The notes under the pieces: model-generated
The model's input: only the letters and a program-made list of their open reading frames with translations
Database searches by the model: none
What the model was told of the DNA's origin: nothing
Part shown: in pieces, positions 16,988-26,642 of the stretch
Numbering within the stretch: position 1 is the stretch's first letter
How the letters are laid out: each line of letters opens with the position of its first letter
Translations under genes and position numbers: made by a program
Source: Streptomyces sp. NBC_00568
Lineage (GTDB): Bacteria; Actinomycetota; Actinomycetes; Streptomycetales; Streptomycetaceae
Assembly: GCF_026341855.1 (NCBI RefSeq)
Contig: NZ_JAPENW010000001.1
Location: 5,447,001-5,511,000 of the forward strand
Reading direction: 5' to 3'
DNA length: 64,000 nucleotides

Positions 16988-17969
16988 TCGCGGGACCCGG
17001 CAGGTCCGCCACGACCTCCGGACGCTCGCGCAGGGCCAGCAGGACGCGCACCACCCCGATCCACACCAGGCAGGAGCCGAGCATGTGCAGGGCGACCAGA
17101 GCCTCGGGCAGGTCGGTGAAGTACTGGACGTAGCCGATGACGCCCTGGGACAGCAGGATCAGGAACAGGTCACGGGTGCGCCGCAGGGGACCGACGGGAG
17201 CGTCCACCGCCTTGAGGACGAACCAGAGGGCGAAGGTCAGCGTGACGACGATCCAGGCCAGCACGGCGTGCAGCTTGGTGACGTTCTCCCAGCTGACGGC
17301 CATGCGGGCGACCTCACTGGAGTCGCCCGCGTGCGGGCCGGCACCGGTGACGACCGTGCCGACCGCGATGAGCAGGACGGCGGCGGTGACCAGGAACCAC
17401 ACGAGCTGCTGCACCGACTTGCCGACGAGCGGACGCGCTGCCGCGTCCCCTTCGCGGGTGCGCTGCCACAGGAGCGCGGCGACGGTGATGAGCGCGGTGG
17501 AGAGCAGGAAGTGGGCGGCGACCGTGTAGGGGTTCAGGCCGACCAGGACGACGACGCCGCCGAGGATCGCGTTGCTCATGACGATCCAGAACTGGGCCCA
17601 GCCCAGCCGGGTGAGGCTCCGCCGCCACGGCTTCTGCGAGCGGGCGGCGATGATCGCCCATCCGACGGCGGCGCACAGGACGTACGTCAGCATGCGGTTG
17701 CCGAACTCGATGGCGCCGTGGAAGCCCATCGCGCTCGTCGCCGTGAGCGAGTCGTCGGTGCACTTGGGCCAGGTCGGGCAGCCGAGGCCGGAGCCGGTGA
17801 GCCGCACGGCACCGCCGGTGACGACGATGACGACCGCCATGACGAGCGCGGACAGGGCCGCGCGCCGCACCGTCCGGGAGGTCGGGGTCCAGCGTTCGGC
17901 GATGAAGGCGAGAGGGCTGCGCACCGCGCTGAGGGCGTCGGCTCGGGTCAGGTTCGGCACGCGCACCAT
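16962..17969 (-). CDS. ctaA: Heme A synthase
   Basis: A 335-residue membrane oxygenase that converts heme O, made by CtaB, into heme A. Conserved heme-ligand histidines appear in FHGAIEFGNR, AAHFLLSTALIT, NVTKLHAVLAW and ALHMLGSCLVWIG, spaced over eight hydrophobic segments in two similar halves. The GSGLGCPTWPKC segment after helix 1 is the usual Cys-pair loop. ATG 17969 fits the family N-terminus MVRVPNLTRA; an in-frame ATG at 17990 adds seven residues. The stop is TAG. Confidence 0.94.
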   Translation of the reverse strand: MVRVPNLTRADALSAVRSPLAFIAERWTPTSRTVRRAALSALVMAVVIVVTGGAVRLTGSGLGCPTWPKCTDDSLTATSAMGFHGAIEFGNRMLTYVLCAAVGWAIIAARSQKPWRRSLTRLGWAQFWIVMSNAILGGVVVLVGLNPYTVAAHFLLSTALITVAALLWQRTREGDAAARPLVGKSVQQLVWFLVTAAVLLIAVGTVVTGAGPHAGDSSEVARMAVSWENVTKLHAVLAWIVVTLTFALWFVLKAVDAPVGPLRRTRDLFLILLSQGVIGYVQYFTDLPEALVALHMLGSCLVWIGVVRVLLALRERPEVVADLPGPATQSALTRA

Positions 17970-18027
17970 CGTAGGGGGCCGCTTGTGCACGCTTTCACGA
18001 GGGTCCGCCCCGCGGCAGTGCGTTCGG

Positions 18028-18798
18028 TCACTCCCAGCGGAAGAACCGGCCGGCCGCGCCGAGTCCCACGACCGCCCAGACGGCCAGGATCCCGAGGTCG
18101 GCCCAGGGCGTCCCGGCGCCGTGCTGGAGCACGTCCCGCAGTCCGTCGGAGAGCGCCGAGATGGGCAGCAGACCGAGAACGTCCTGGACGCCCGCCGGGA
18201 ACTTGTCCATCGGCACGATCACCCCGCCGCCGACCAGGAACAGCAGGAAGACGAGGTTGGCGGCGGCCAGCGTCGCCTCGGCCTTCAGCGTGCCCGCCAT
18301 GAGCAGGCCGAGTCCGGAGAAGGCCGCGGTGCCGAGGATCAGCAGGAGCAGGACGGCGAGCGGGTTGCCGTGCGGCGACCAGCCCAGCGCGAAGGCGATC
18401 ACGGTCAGCAGGGCCACCTGAAGGATCTCCGTGACCAGGACCGACGCCGTCTTCGCGGTCATCAGACCCCAGCGGGGGAGCGGGGAGGCGGCAAGCCGCT
18501 TCAGGACGCCGTACCGGCGCTCGAAGCCCGTGGCGATCGCCTGGCCGGTGAACGCCGTCGACATCACGGCGAGCGCCAGGATGCCCGGCGCGAGGAAGTC
18601 GACCGCCTCGCCCTTGCCGGTGTCGATGATGTCGACCGAGCTGAACAGGACGAGCAGGAGCGTCGGGATGATGACCGTGAGGAGGAGCTGCTCGCCGTTG
18701 CGGAGCAGCATCTTCGTCTCGAGCGCGGCCTGCGCGCCGATCATGCGGGGCAGCGGGGCGGCACCCGGCTTCGGGGTGTACGTGCCGGCGGTGGTCAC
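18028..18798 (-). CDS. ABC-2 type transporter permease
   Basis: A 256-residue membrane protein of the ABC-2 exporter family with about six hydrophobic segments, starting with LLLTVIIPTLLLVLFSSVDI and ending AVWAVVGLGAAGRFFRWE. With the ATPase encoded just upstream it would form a drug or lipid exporter. The start is uncertain for an interesting reason: the SD-plus-start sequence at the gene junction exists in three copies (see the repeat at 18804-18956). GTG 18798 gives the length and N-terminus expected of the family (VTTAGTYTPKPGAAPLPRMI); ATG 18843, also with AAGGAG at good distance, would add 15 residues derived from the repeat. Confidence 0.88.
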   Translation of the reverse strand: MTTAGTYTPKPGAAPLPRMIGAQAALETKMLLRNGEQLLLTVIIPTLLLVLFSSVDIIDTGKGEAVDFLAPGILALAVMSTAFTGQAIATGFERRYGVLKRLAASPLPRWGLMTAKTASVLVTEILQVALLTVIAFALGWSPHGNPLAVLLLLILGTAAFSGLGLLMAGTLKAEATLAAANLVFLLFLVGGGVIVPMDKFPAGVQDVLGLLPISALSDGLRDVLQHGAGTPWADLGILAVWAVVGLGAAGRFFRWE

Positions 18799-18803
18799 GG
18801 ACC

Positions 18804-18956
18804 CAGCTCCTTGCCGGTCGGTTCCAAGCTGTGCCTGCGTCATCAGCGCAGCTCCTTGCCGGTCAGTTCGAGGCTGTGCCCTTCCGGGGGGCAACCCCCG
18901 GACCCCCGGCCGGTCTGCGGTCGAGCCTCGTTCATCAGCGCAGCTCCTTGCCGGTC
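18804..18956 (-). repeat. Three copies of the ATPase-end / permease-start junction
   Basis: The 16-mer CAGCTCCTTGCCGGTC occurs at 18804-18819, 18849-18864 and 18941-18956. On the minus strand each copy encodes (or once encoded) the ATPase end LTGKEL, contains AAGGAG, and is followed 8 bases later by a start codon: ATG 18935, ATG 18843, GTG 18798. Between the first two copies is a 30-codon frame (18843-18935) that starts at ATG 18935, passes through a G/C-rich hairpin, and ends again in ELTGKELR and stop. It is most likely a by-product of the duplication rather than a gene. Confidence 0.8.
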
Positions 18957-19855
18957 AGTTCGAGAAAGACGTCTTCCAGGGTGTGGCGTTCGACCGAGAT
19001 CTTCTCCGGCATGACGCCGTGCTGGGCGCACCAGGACGTGACCGTCGCCAGCAGCTGCGGGTCGACCTTGCCGCCCACGCGGTAGGCCCCCGGTGTCAGC
19101 TCGGCCGCCGTGCAGTCCGCCGGGAGGGCCTTCAGCAGGGAGTTCACGTCGAGACCGGGGCGGCCGCTGAAGCGCAGGGTGTTCTCCGCGCCGCCGCGGC
19201 ACAGCTCCTCGGGGGAGCCCTGGGCGATGACCCGGCCCGCGTCGATGATCGCGACGTCGTCGGCGAGCTGCTCGGCCTCGTCCATGTAGTGCGTGGTGAG
19301 GATCACGGAGACGCCGTCGGAACGCAGGTCGCGGACCAGGTCCCAGGTGGCGTGGCGGGCCTGCGGGTCGAGGCCGGCGGTCGGCTCGTCCAGGAAGACC
19401 AGCTCGGGGCGGCCGACGACCGCCATGGCGAGCGCGAGGCGCTGCTGCTGGCCGCCCGACAGACGCCGGTACGTCGTCCGGCCGCAGCCCTCCAGGCCGA
19501 GCCGCTCGATGAGCGTGTCGACGTCCAGGGGATGGGCGTGCAGTTTCGCGACGTGGCGGAGCATCTCGTCCGCCCGGGCGCCCGAGTAGACGCCGCCGGA
19601 CTGGAGCATCACGCCGATGCGGGTGTGCAGCTCCCCGGACTGTCTCACCGGGTCGAGGCCCAGGACGCGCACGGTGCCGGAGTCCGGCTTCCGGTACCCC
19701 TCGCAGGTCTCGACCGTGGTCGTCTTGCCGGCGCCGTTGGGTCCGAGTACGGCGGTGATGCCCGCCGTGGCCGCCAGGTCGAGGCCGTCCACCGCGGTCT
19801 TCGTGCCGTACCGCTTCACCAGGGCCTGGACCTGGACCACGGGCTCGCTTCGCAT
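18935..19855 (-). CDS. ABC exporter ATP-binding protein
   Basis: A 306-residue ATPase of the DrrA/CcmA type. Walker A is GPNGAGKTT near residue 39, the signature LSGGQQQR near 140, Walker B LVFLDEP with the following TAGLDP, and the H-loop TTHYMDEAEQL. The C-terminal 90 residues are the extra domain found in drug-exporter ATPases. ATG 19855 is used; the last codons LTGKELR and the stop overlap the first copy of the junction repeat. It pairs with the permease at 18028-18798. Substrate unknown. Confidence 0.92.
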   Translation of the reverse strand: MRSEPVVQVQALVKRYGTKTAVDGLDLAATAGITAVLGPNGAGKTTTVETCEGYRKPDSGTVRVLGLDPVRQSGELHTRIGVMLQSGGVYSGARADEMLRHVAKLHAHPLDVDTLIERLGLEGCGRTTYRRLSGGQQQRLALAMAVVGRPELVFLDEPTAGLDPQARHATWDLVRDLRSDGVSVILTTHYMDEAEQLADDVAIIDAGRVIAQGSPEELCRGGAENTLRFSGRPGLDVNSLLKALPADCTAAELTPGAYRVGGKVDPQLLATVTSWCAQHGVMPEKISVERHTLEDVFLELTGKELR

Positions 19856-19866
19856 GAGGCGCAAGT

Positions 19867-20703
19867 CTAGGGACGTCCGCGCGTGCCGGAACCGCCGGGG
19901 GCCGCATCCACGTACAGGTCCCGCGGCCGGTGCAGCGGCAGCCACCGCTCCGCGTACGCCACCGCGTCGGCCACCGGGAACAGCCGCGCCCGGGCGGCGC
20001 CCACGGTGCCCCGTACGACGGGACGGTCCCGCTCGAAGTCGGTGCCCAGCTCCTCGAACAGCTCGGAGGTGATCGACACCTCCCGGACCTTCTCCCAGCC
20101 CGTCGGGGACGGCCGTCCGACCTCGACGACGGGCGAGGGAACCCGGTATTCGGCCAGGTGGAAGCTGGTGCAGGTGCTGTAGCCCGCGCCGAGCAGCAGG
20201 ACGCGGGCGCCGCCGGCCTCCAGGCGGGCCAGCGGGCTGCGCTCGCCGAGGCGGCAGTCGGGCGCGTGCCCGTCCACGACCGCCGCCGCGCGCGGGCCGA
20301 GTGCCGCGAAGGAGGTCTCCGGGTGCGCGCTGCGCAGGGCGCCGGGCCAGGTGCGGACGGTCTCGGGTATCACGCCGACGCCGCGGGAGGGCGTCACGCG
20401 GGGGTCGTAGGGGGGCATGGTCGCCCGGATGGCCGGCCACCACTCCTCGGGCACCGGCGGACGGCTCCACAGCGCCGGATCGGAGAGGTCGCCGGACTGG
20501 GTCGGCACCACCAGGGTGCCGTGTGGACCGAGTGCGTCGAGCAGTCCCTGGACAACGGCCACGGGGCCGCCGTTCACCCATCCGAGGGCACTGAGCGAGG
20601 AGTGCACAAGAAGCGTCTCCCCGGGCTGTACGCCCAGCGCGCGCAGGTCCCCGGCGAGGGTGTCCCGGGTGACGAGTGGGCCGGTCGGAGGGGGTGTCGA
20701 CAT
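19867..20703 (-). CDS. Aminoglycoside N(3)-acetyltransferase-like protein
   Basis: A 278-residue member of the AAC(3) antibiotic acetyltransferase family. Characteristic pieces are LLVHSSLSALGWVNGG near residue 30, GTLVVPTQSGDLSDP, PSRGVGVIPETVR, HPETSFAALGPRA and LLLGAGYSTCTSFHLAEYR, covering the acetyl-CoA site and the catalytic region. ATG 20703 has GGGGAG 9-14 bases upstream. The stop is TAG, 11 bases before the ABC ATPase. Such genes are common in streptomycetes and not always linked to resistance; a role in acetylating some other amine is possible. Confidence 0.85.
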   Translation of the reverse strand: MSTPPPTGPLVTRDTLAGDLRALGVQPGETLLVHSSLSALGWVNGGPVAVVQGLLDALGPHGTLVVPTQSGDLSDPALWSRPPVPEEWWPAIRATMPPYDPRVTPSRGVGVIPETVRTWPGALRSAHPETSFAALGPRAAAVVDGHAPDCRLGERSPLARLEAGGARVLLLGAGYSTCTSFHLAEYRVPSPVVEVGRPSPTGWEKVREVSITSELFEELGTDFERDRPVVRGTVGAARARLFPVADAVAYAERWLPLHRPRDLYVDAAPGGSGTRGRP

Positions 20704-20745
20704 GGTTCCGGAGTCTCCCCGAGAGCGTGCCCGGACGCCACCGAA

Positions 20746-20757
20746 TTGATCGATCAA
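20746..20757. promoter_or_regulatory. 12-bp palindrome TTGATCGATCAA
   Basis: A perfect dyad 43 bases before the AAC(3)-like gene and about 110 before sufR. It may be an operator for either gene; nothing else supports a role. Confidence 0.3.
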
Positions 20758-20777
20758 AGATCGTTTGCGCAGGTCAC

Positions 20778-20793
20778 CTTAGGTATACCTAAG
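20778..20793. promoter_or_regulatory. 16-bp perfect palindrome CTTAGGTATACCTAAG upstream of sufR
   Basis: The dyad lies between the divergent AAC(3)-like gene and sufR. Its ends TTAGGT/ACCTAA match the arms of iron boxes (DtxR/DmdR type), but the centre is five bases shorter than those 19-bp sites. It could be bound by SufR itself or by an iron regulator; which one cannot be told from sequence. Confidence 0.5.
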
Positions 20794-20864
20794 TGATGCA
20801 GCGCACCGATCACTCCGGAGGGTGCGGCTTGTCAGGGCCTGAGGAATTACGCAACAATGGCGTT

Positions 20865-21608
20865 GTGAAATACGTTGGCGAGGCTCGGGAGACCCCCGCG
20901 GGGGCCCCGCAGGAGGAACTCGCGACCGGTGAGCGCTCGACGCGCAACCGGGTCGCGCGGTCCATCCTGGACCACGGCCCGTCGACCGTGGCCGACCTCG
21001 CGGGCCGGCTGGGGCTGACCCAGGCCGCCGTACGACGTCATCTCGACGCGCTCGTCGGCGACGACGTCGTGGAAGCACGTGAGCAGCGGGTCTACGGAGC
21101 ACGCACGCGTGGCCGTCCCGCCAAGGTGTTCGCCCTGACCGACTGCGGCCGGGACGCCTTCGACCAGTCCTACGACAAGCTCGCCGAGGACGCACTGCGC
21201 TGGATCGCCGAGCGCGAGGGCGGCGACGAGGCGGTCCTCTCCTTCGCCCGCGCCCGGATCGCCGCGCAGGCCGGGGCGTACCGAGCGGCCATCGAAGCCG
21301 CGTCCCCCGAGGAGCGCACGGAAGCACTGGCCAAGGCCCTGAGTGCCGACGGGTACGCTGCCACGGCGCGCAGCGCACCGGTCGGCGAGCAGCTCTGCCA
21401 GCACCACTGCCCGGTCGCCCACGTCGCCGAGCGGTTCCCGCAGCTGTGCGAGGCGGAGACGGAGTTCTTCTCCCAGCTGCTCGGCACGCACGTCCAGCGG
21501 CTGGCCACCATCGCCCACGGCGACGGGGTGTGCACGACGTTCATCCCCAAGATTTCGCAATCCACTCACAACGCATCTGCAAGCACCGCCGGGAGGAACC
21601 CCGCATGA
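20865..21608 (+). CDS. sufR: SufR-type Fe-S-sensing transcriptional repressor
   Basis: A 247-residue winged-helix repressor expected to control the suf operon that it begins. The helix-turn-helix is RVARSILDHGPSTVADLAGRLGLTQAAVRRHLDAL near residues 30-65. The C-terminal half carries CQHHCPVAHVAERFPQLC, giving the C-x12-C pair plus another Cys used to hold a [4Fe-4S] cluster in this family. When clusters are scarce the apo-protein would release the operator. GTG 20865 (MKYVGEARETP) is chosen by family length; GTG 20793 and ATG 20796 are in frame but would overlap the palindrome at 20778-20793. The stop overlaps the sufB ATG by four bases. Confidence 0.9.
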   Translation: MKYVGEARETPAGAPQEELATGERSTRNRVARSILDHGPSTVADLAGRLGLTQAAVRRHLDALVGDDVVEAREQRVYGARTRGRPAKVFALTDCGRDAFDQSYDKLAEDALRWIAEREGGDEAVLSFARARIAAQAGAYRAAIEAASPEERTEALAKALSADGYAATARSAPVGEQLCQHHCPVAHVAERFPQLCEAETEFFSQLLGTHVQRLATIAHGDGVCTTFIPKISQSTHNASASTAGRNPA

Positions 21609-23029
21609 CGCTCCCCATCGAGGAGACTGCCCACCCTGAGCTCGAGGGTCTGGGTACGTACGAATACGGCTGGGCCGACTCCGACGTGGCCGGTGCCTCC
21701 GCCAAGCGCGGCATCAACGAGGACGTCGTCCGCGACATCTCCGCGAAGAAGAGCGAGCCGGAGTGGATGACCAAGCTCCGCCTGAAGGGCTTGCGCCTCT
21801 TCGGGAAGAAGCCCATGCCCAACTGGGGTTCGGACCTGTCGGGCATCGACTTCGACAACATCAAGTACTTCGTGCGCTCCACGGAGAAGCAGGCGGAGTC
21901 CTGGGAGGACCTGCCCGAGGACATCAAGAACACGTACGACAAGCTCGGCATCCCGGAGGCGGAGAAGCAGCGCCTCGTCGCCGGTGTCGCGGCCCAGTAC
22001 GAGTCCGAGGTCGTCTACCACCAGATCCGCGAGGACCTGGAGGAGCAGGGCGTCATCTTCCTGGACACCGACACCGCCCTCAAGCAGCACCCGGAGCTCT
22101 TCAAGGAGTACTTCGGCACGGTCATCCCGGTCGGTGACAACAAGTTCGCGTCGCTGAACACCGCCGTGTGGTCCGGTGGCTCCTTCATCTACGTGCCGAA
22201 GGGTGTGCACGTCGAGATCCCGCTCCAGGCCTACTTCCGTATCAACACGGAGAACATGGGCCAGTTCGAGCGGACGCTGATCATCGTCGACGAGGACGCC
22301 TACGTCCACTACGTCGAGGGCTGTACGGCGCCGATCTACAAGTCGGACTCCCTGCACTCCGCGGTGGTCGAGATCATCGTGAAGAAGGGCGCCCGCTGCC
22401 GTTACACGACCATCCAGAACTGGTCGAACAACGTCTACAACCTGGTCACCAAGCGCGCCGTGGCGTACGAGGGCGCGACCATGGAGTGGATCGACGGCAA
22501 CATCGGTTCCAAGGTCACCATGAAGTACCCGGCCGTCTACCTGATGGGCGAGCACGCCAAGGGCGAGACCCTGTCCATCGCCTTCGCGGGCGAGGGCCAG
22601 CACCAGGACGCCGGCTCCAAGATGGTCCACATGGCGCCGAACACCTCTTCGAACATCGTGTCGAAGTCGGTGGCGCGTGGTGGCGGCCGTACGTCCTACC
22701 GCGGTCTCGTCGAGATCGGCGAGGGCGCCCACGGCTCGAAGTCCAACGTGCTGTGCGACGCGCTGCTCGTCGACACCATCTCCCGCTCGGACACCTACCC
22801 CTACGTGGACGTCCGCGAGGACGACGTGTCCATGGGCCACGAGGCGACCGTCTCCAAGGTCTCCGAGGACCAGCTCTTCTACCTGATGAGCCGTGGTCTG
22901 ACGGAGTTCGAGGCGATGGCGATGATCGTGCGCGGCTTCGTCGAGCCGATCGCCAAGGAACTGCCCATGGAGTACGCCCTCGAGCTCAACCGGCTGATCG
23001 AGCTCCAGATGGAAGGCTCGGTCGGCTAA
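21605..23029 (+). CDS. sufB: Fe-S cluster scaffold subunit SufB
   Basis: A 474-residue scaffold protein that, with SufC and SufD, assembles and transfers Fe-S clusters in the cytoplasm. The core is the right-handed beta-helix region from about residue 150, with GGSFIYVPKGVHVEIPLQ, YVEGCTAPIYKSDSLH and the conserved Cys region KSNVLCDALLVD; the C-terminus ends in the helical FYLMSRGLTEFEAMAMIVRG segment. ATGA overlap with sufR and GGAGG 12-8 bases upstream support ATG 21605. Confidence 0.97.
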   Translation: MTLPIEETAHPELEGLGTYEYGWADSDVAGASAKRGINEDVVRDISAKKSEPEWMTKLRLKGLRLFGKKPMPNWGSDLSGIDFDNIKYFVRSTEKQAESWEDLPEDIKNTYDKLGIPEAEKQRLVAGVAAQYESEVVYHQIREDLEEQGVIFLDTDTALKQHPELFKEYFGTVIPVGDNKFASLNTAVWSGGSFIYVPKGVHVEIPLQAYFRINTENMGQFERTLIIVDEDAYVHYVEGCTAPIYKSDSLHSAVVEIIVKKGARCRYTTIQNWSNNVYNLVTKRAVAYEGATMEWIDGNIGSKVTMKYPAVYLMGEHAKGETLSIAFAGEGQHQDAGSKMVHMAPNTSSNIVSKSVARGGGRTSYRGLVEIGEGAHGSKSNVLCDALLVDTISRSDTYPYVDVREDDVSMGHEATVSKVSEDQLFYLMSRGLTEFEAMAMIVRGFVEPIAKELPMEYALELNRLIELQMEGSVG

Positions 23030-23087
23030 GCGCCGGCCGCCGTATCCATCAAGCCACTCACGCAAGAAAGCGAGCAGACCGACAGCC

Positions 23088-24269
23088 ATGGCTGAGGCTC
23101 TTAACATCCCGGTGGGCAGCACGACCGCCGGCCAGATCGCGGTGGCCGCCGAGTCGACCGTCGCCACGCGCATGAGCGCGCCCCCCTCCTTCGACGTGGC
23201 GGACTTCCCGGTCCCCCACGGCCGCGAGGAGGAGTGGCGGTTCACCCCGCTGGAGCGACTGCGCGGGCTGCACGACGGCACCGCCGTCGCGACCGGCGAG
23301 GGCGTGCGGATCGACGTGACGGCCCCCGAGGGCGTCTCCGTCGAGACGGTCGCCCGTGACGACGCGCGGATCGGCAAGGCCGGCACCCCGGTGGACCGCG
23401 TCGCCGCCCAGGCGTACTCGGCCTTCGAGAAGGCCGGTGTCGTCACCGTCCCCAAGGAGACGGTGCTCACCGAGCCCATCCGGATCGCCGTGCACGGCGA
23501 GGGCGGGGTCGCCTACGGCCACCAGGTCATCGAGCTGGGAGCCTTCGCCGAGGCCGTCGTCGTCATCGACCACACCGGTGACGCGGTGCTCGCCGCCAAC
23601 GTCGACTACGTCCTCGGTGACGGCGCCAAGCTGACCGTCGTCTCCGTCCAGGACTGGGACGACAAGGCCGTGCACGTCGGCCAGCACAACGCGCTGATCG
23701 GCCGCGACGCCACCTTCAAGTCGTTCGTGGTCACCTTCGGCGGCGACCTCGTACGCCTCCACCCGCGCGTCGCCTACGCCGGCACCGGCGGCGAGGCCGA
23801 GCTCTTCGGCCTGTACTTCACGGACGCCGGCCAGCACCAGGAGCACCGCCTCCTGGTCGACCACAACACCCCGCACTGCAAGTCGAACGTGGCCTACAAG
23901 GGCGCGCTCCAGGGCGAGGGTGCCCACGCGGTGTGGATCGGTGACGTTCTCATCGAGGCCAAGGCCGAGGGCACGGACACCTACGAGATGAACCGCAACC
24001 TGGTTCTGACCGACGGCGCCCGCGTCGACTCCGTGCCGAACCTGGAGATCGAGACCGGCGAGATCGTCGGCGCCGGCCACGCCTCCGCGACCGGCCGCTT
24101 CGACGACGAGCAGCTCTTCTACCTGATGGCCCGCGGCATCCCGGCCGACGAGGCCCGGCGTCTGGTGGTCCGCGGCTTCTTCGCCGAGCTGGTCCAGCAG
24201 ATCGGTGTCGACGACATCGAAGAGCGCCTTCTCGTGAAGATCGACGAGGAGCTGGAGGCGTCGCTCTGA
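23088..24269 (+). CDS. sufD: Fe-S cluster assembly protein SufD
   Basis: A 393-residue paralogue of SufB that completes the SufBC2D scaffold. The C-terminal part KSNVAYKGALQGEGAHAVWI, ATGRFDDEQLFYLMARGIP and ARRLVVRGFFAEL aligns with SufB. A 58-base gap follows sufB; the stop shares one base (TGATG) with the Rieske gene. Confidence 0.96.
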   Translation: MAEALNIPVGSTTAGQIAVAAESTVATRMSAPPSFDVADFPVPHGREEEWRFTPLERLRGLHDGTAVATGEGVRIDVTAPEGVSVETVARDDARIGKAGTPVDRVAAQAYSAFEKAGVVTVPKETVLTEPIRIAVHGEGGVAYGHQVIELGAFAEAVVVIDHTGDAVLAANVDYVLGDGAKLTVVSVQDWDDKAVHVGQHNALIGRDATFKSFVVTFGGDLVRLHPRVAYAGTGGEAELFGLYFTDAGQHQEHRLLVDHNTPHCKSNVAYKGALQGEGAHAVWIGDVLIEAKAEGTDTYEMNRNLVLTDGARVDSVPNLEIETGEIVGAGHASATGRFDDEQLFYLMARGIPADEARRLVVRGFFAELVQQIGVDDIEERLLVKIDEELEASL

Positions 24270-24592
24270 TGCCCGGCACCTTCGTGCGCGTCTGTGGGCT
24301 GAGCGAGCTGGAGGAGAACACCCCGAAGCGGGTGGAACTCGACGGCACGCCGGTCTCGGTCGTGAAGGCCGAGGGGGAGGTGTTCGCGATCAACGACATC
24401 TGCTCGCACGCGAACGTCTCGCTCTCCGAGGGCGAGGTGGAGGACTGTCAGATCGAGTGCTGGCTGCACGGCTCCGCGTTCGACCTCCGCACCGGCAAGC
24501 CGTCCGGCCTTCCCGCGACGCGCCCCGTCCCCGTATACCCCGTACAGATCGAAGGGGACGACGTGCTCGTCTCCCTCAACCAGGAGTCCTGA
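24269..24592 (+). CDS. Rieske-type ferredoxin of the suf operon
   Basis: A 107-residue [2Fe-2S] protein of the kind found as the small ferredoxin of ring-hydroxylating dioxygenases. The ligand pattern is complete: a Cys-Ser-His segment (ICSHANVSL) and, about 17 residues later, CWLHGSAFDL, i.e. C-x-H and C-x2-H. It sits between sufD and sufC in actinobacterial suf operons, where it probably supplies electrons for cluster assembly or is a client; the precise job is not settled. Confidence 0.93.
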   Translation: MPGTFVRVCGLSELEENTPKRVELDGTPVSVVKAEGEVFAINDICSHANVSLSEGEVEDCQIECWLHGSAFDLRTGKPSGLPATRPVPVYPVQIEGDDVLVSLNQES

Positions 24593-24599
24593 GGAACCC

Positions 24600-25369
<770 letters not shown>

Positions 25370-25373
<4 letters not shown>

Positions 25374-26626
25374 CACAGCTGCCGGGCCTCCTCGACACCG
25401 AGGCGATCCGCAAGGACTTCCCCATCCTGGACCGTCAGGTCCACGACGGTAAGAAGCTGGTGTACCTGGACAACGCGGCGACCTCGCAGAAGCCGCGCCA
25501 GGTCCTGGACGCTCTGAACGAGTACTACGAGCGCTACAACGCCAACGTCCACCGCGGTGTGCATGTGCTCGCCGAGGAGGCCACGGCGCTGTACGAGGGC
25601 GCGCGCGACAAGGTCGCCGCGTTCATCAACGCGCCGAGCCGCGACGAGGTGATCTTCACCAAGAACGCCTCCGAGTCGCTCAACCTCGTGGCCAACATGC
25701 TGGGCTGGGCCGACGAGCCCTACCGGGTCGACCACGAGACCGAGATCGTCATCACGGAGATGGAGCACCACTCCAACATCGTCCCGTGGCAGCTGCTGTC
25801 GCAGCGCACCGGCGCGAAGCTGAAGTGGTTCGGCCTCACCGACGACGGCCGCCTCGACCTGTCGAACATCGACGAGGTCATCACGGAGAAGACGAAGATC
25901 GTCTCCTTCGTGCTGGTCTCGAACATCCTGGGCACCGTGAACCCGGTCGAGGCGATAGTGCGCCGCGCCCAGGAGGTCGGTGCCCTGGTCCTGATCGACG
26001 CGTCGCAGGCCGCGCCGCACATGCCCCTCGACGTCCAGGCCCTCCAGGCCGACTTCGTGGCCTTCACCGGTCACAAGATGTGCGGTCCGACGGGGATCGG
26101 CGTCCTCTGGGGCCGCCAGGAGCTCCTCGAGGACCTTCCGCCGTTCCTCGGCGGCGGCGAGATGATCGAGACCGTGTCGATGCACTCGTCGACGTACGCC
26201 CCGGCACCGCACAAGTTCGAGGCGGGCACCCCGCCGATCGCGCAGGCGGTCGGTCTGGGCGCGGCCGTCGACTATCTCTCCGCCATCGGCATGGACAAGA
26301 TCCTCGCCCACGAGCACGCGCTCACCGAGTACGCGGTGAAGCGGCTCGCGGAGGTCCCCGACCTCCGGATCATCGGCCCCACCACGGCCGAGGACCGGGG
26401 CGCCGCGATCTCGTTCACGCTGGGCGACATCCACCCGCACGACGTGGGCCAGGTCCTCGACGAGCAGGGCATCGCGGTCCGGGTCGGTCACCACTGCGCC
26501 CGTCCGGTCTGCCTGCGGTACGGAATTCCTGCGACGACACGAGCGTCGTTCTATCTGTACTCCACGCCGGCCGAGATCGACGCTCTGGTCGACGGCCTGG
26601 AGCACGTACGGAACTTCTTCGGCTGA
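25370..26626 (+). CDS. sufS: Cysteine desulfurase SufS
   Basis: A 418-residue pyridoxal-phosphate enzyme that takes sulfur from cysteine for cluster assembly. The cofactor lysine is in FTGHKMCGPTGIG and the active-site cysteine in GHHCARPVC near residue 370; YLDNAATSQKP and EMEHHSNIVPWQ are class II hallmarks. The start is GTG 25370. It passes persulfide to SufU, encoded 16 bases downstream. Confidence 0.97.
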
Positions 26627-26642
26627 GGGGCTGGCTGGGAAC

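Noticed and set aside
18843..18935. A 30-residue gene between the ABC ATPase and permease
   Set aside because: Its end is an exact copy of the ATPase C-terminus and its middle is a G/C hairpin; it is best explained as duplication debris.
20778..20793. Canonical iron box for DmdR1/DtxR
   Set aside because: The arms fit but the site is shorter than the 19-bp consensus, so only a candidate operator is claimed.
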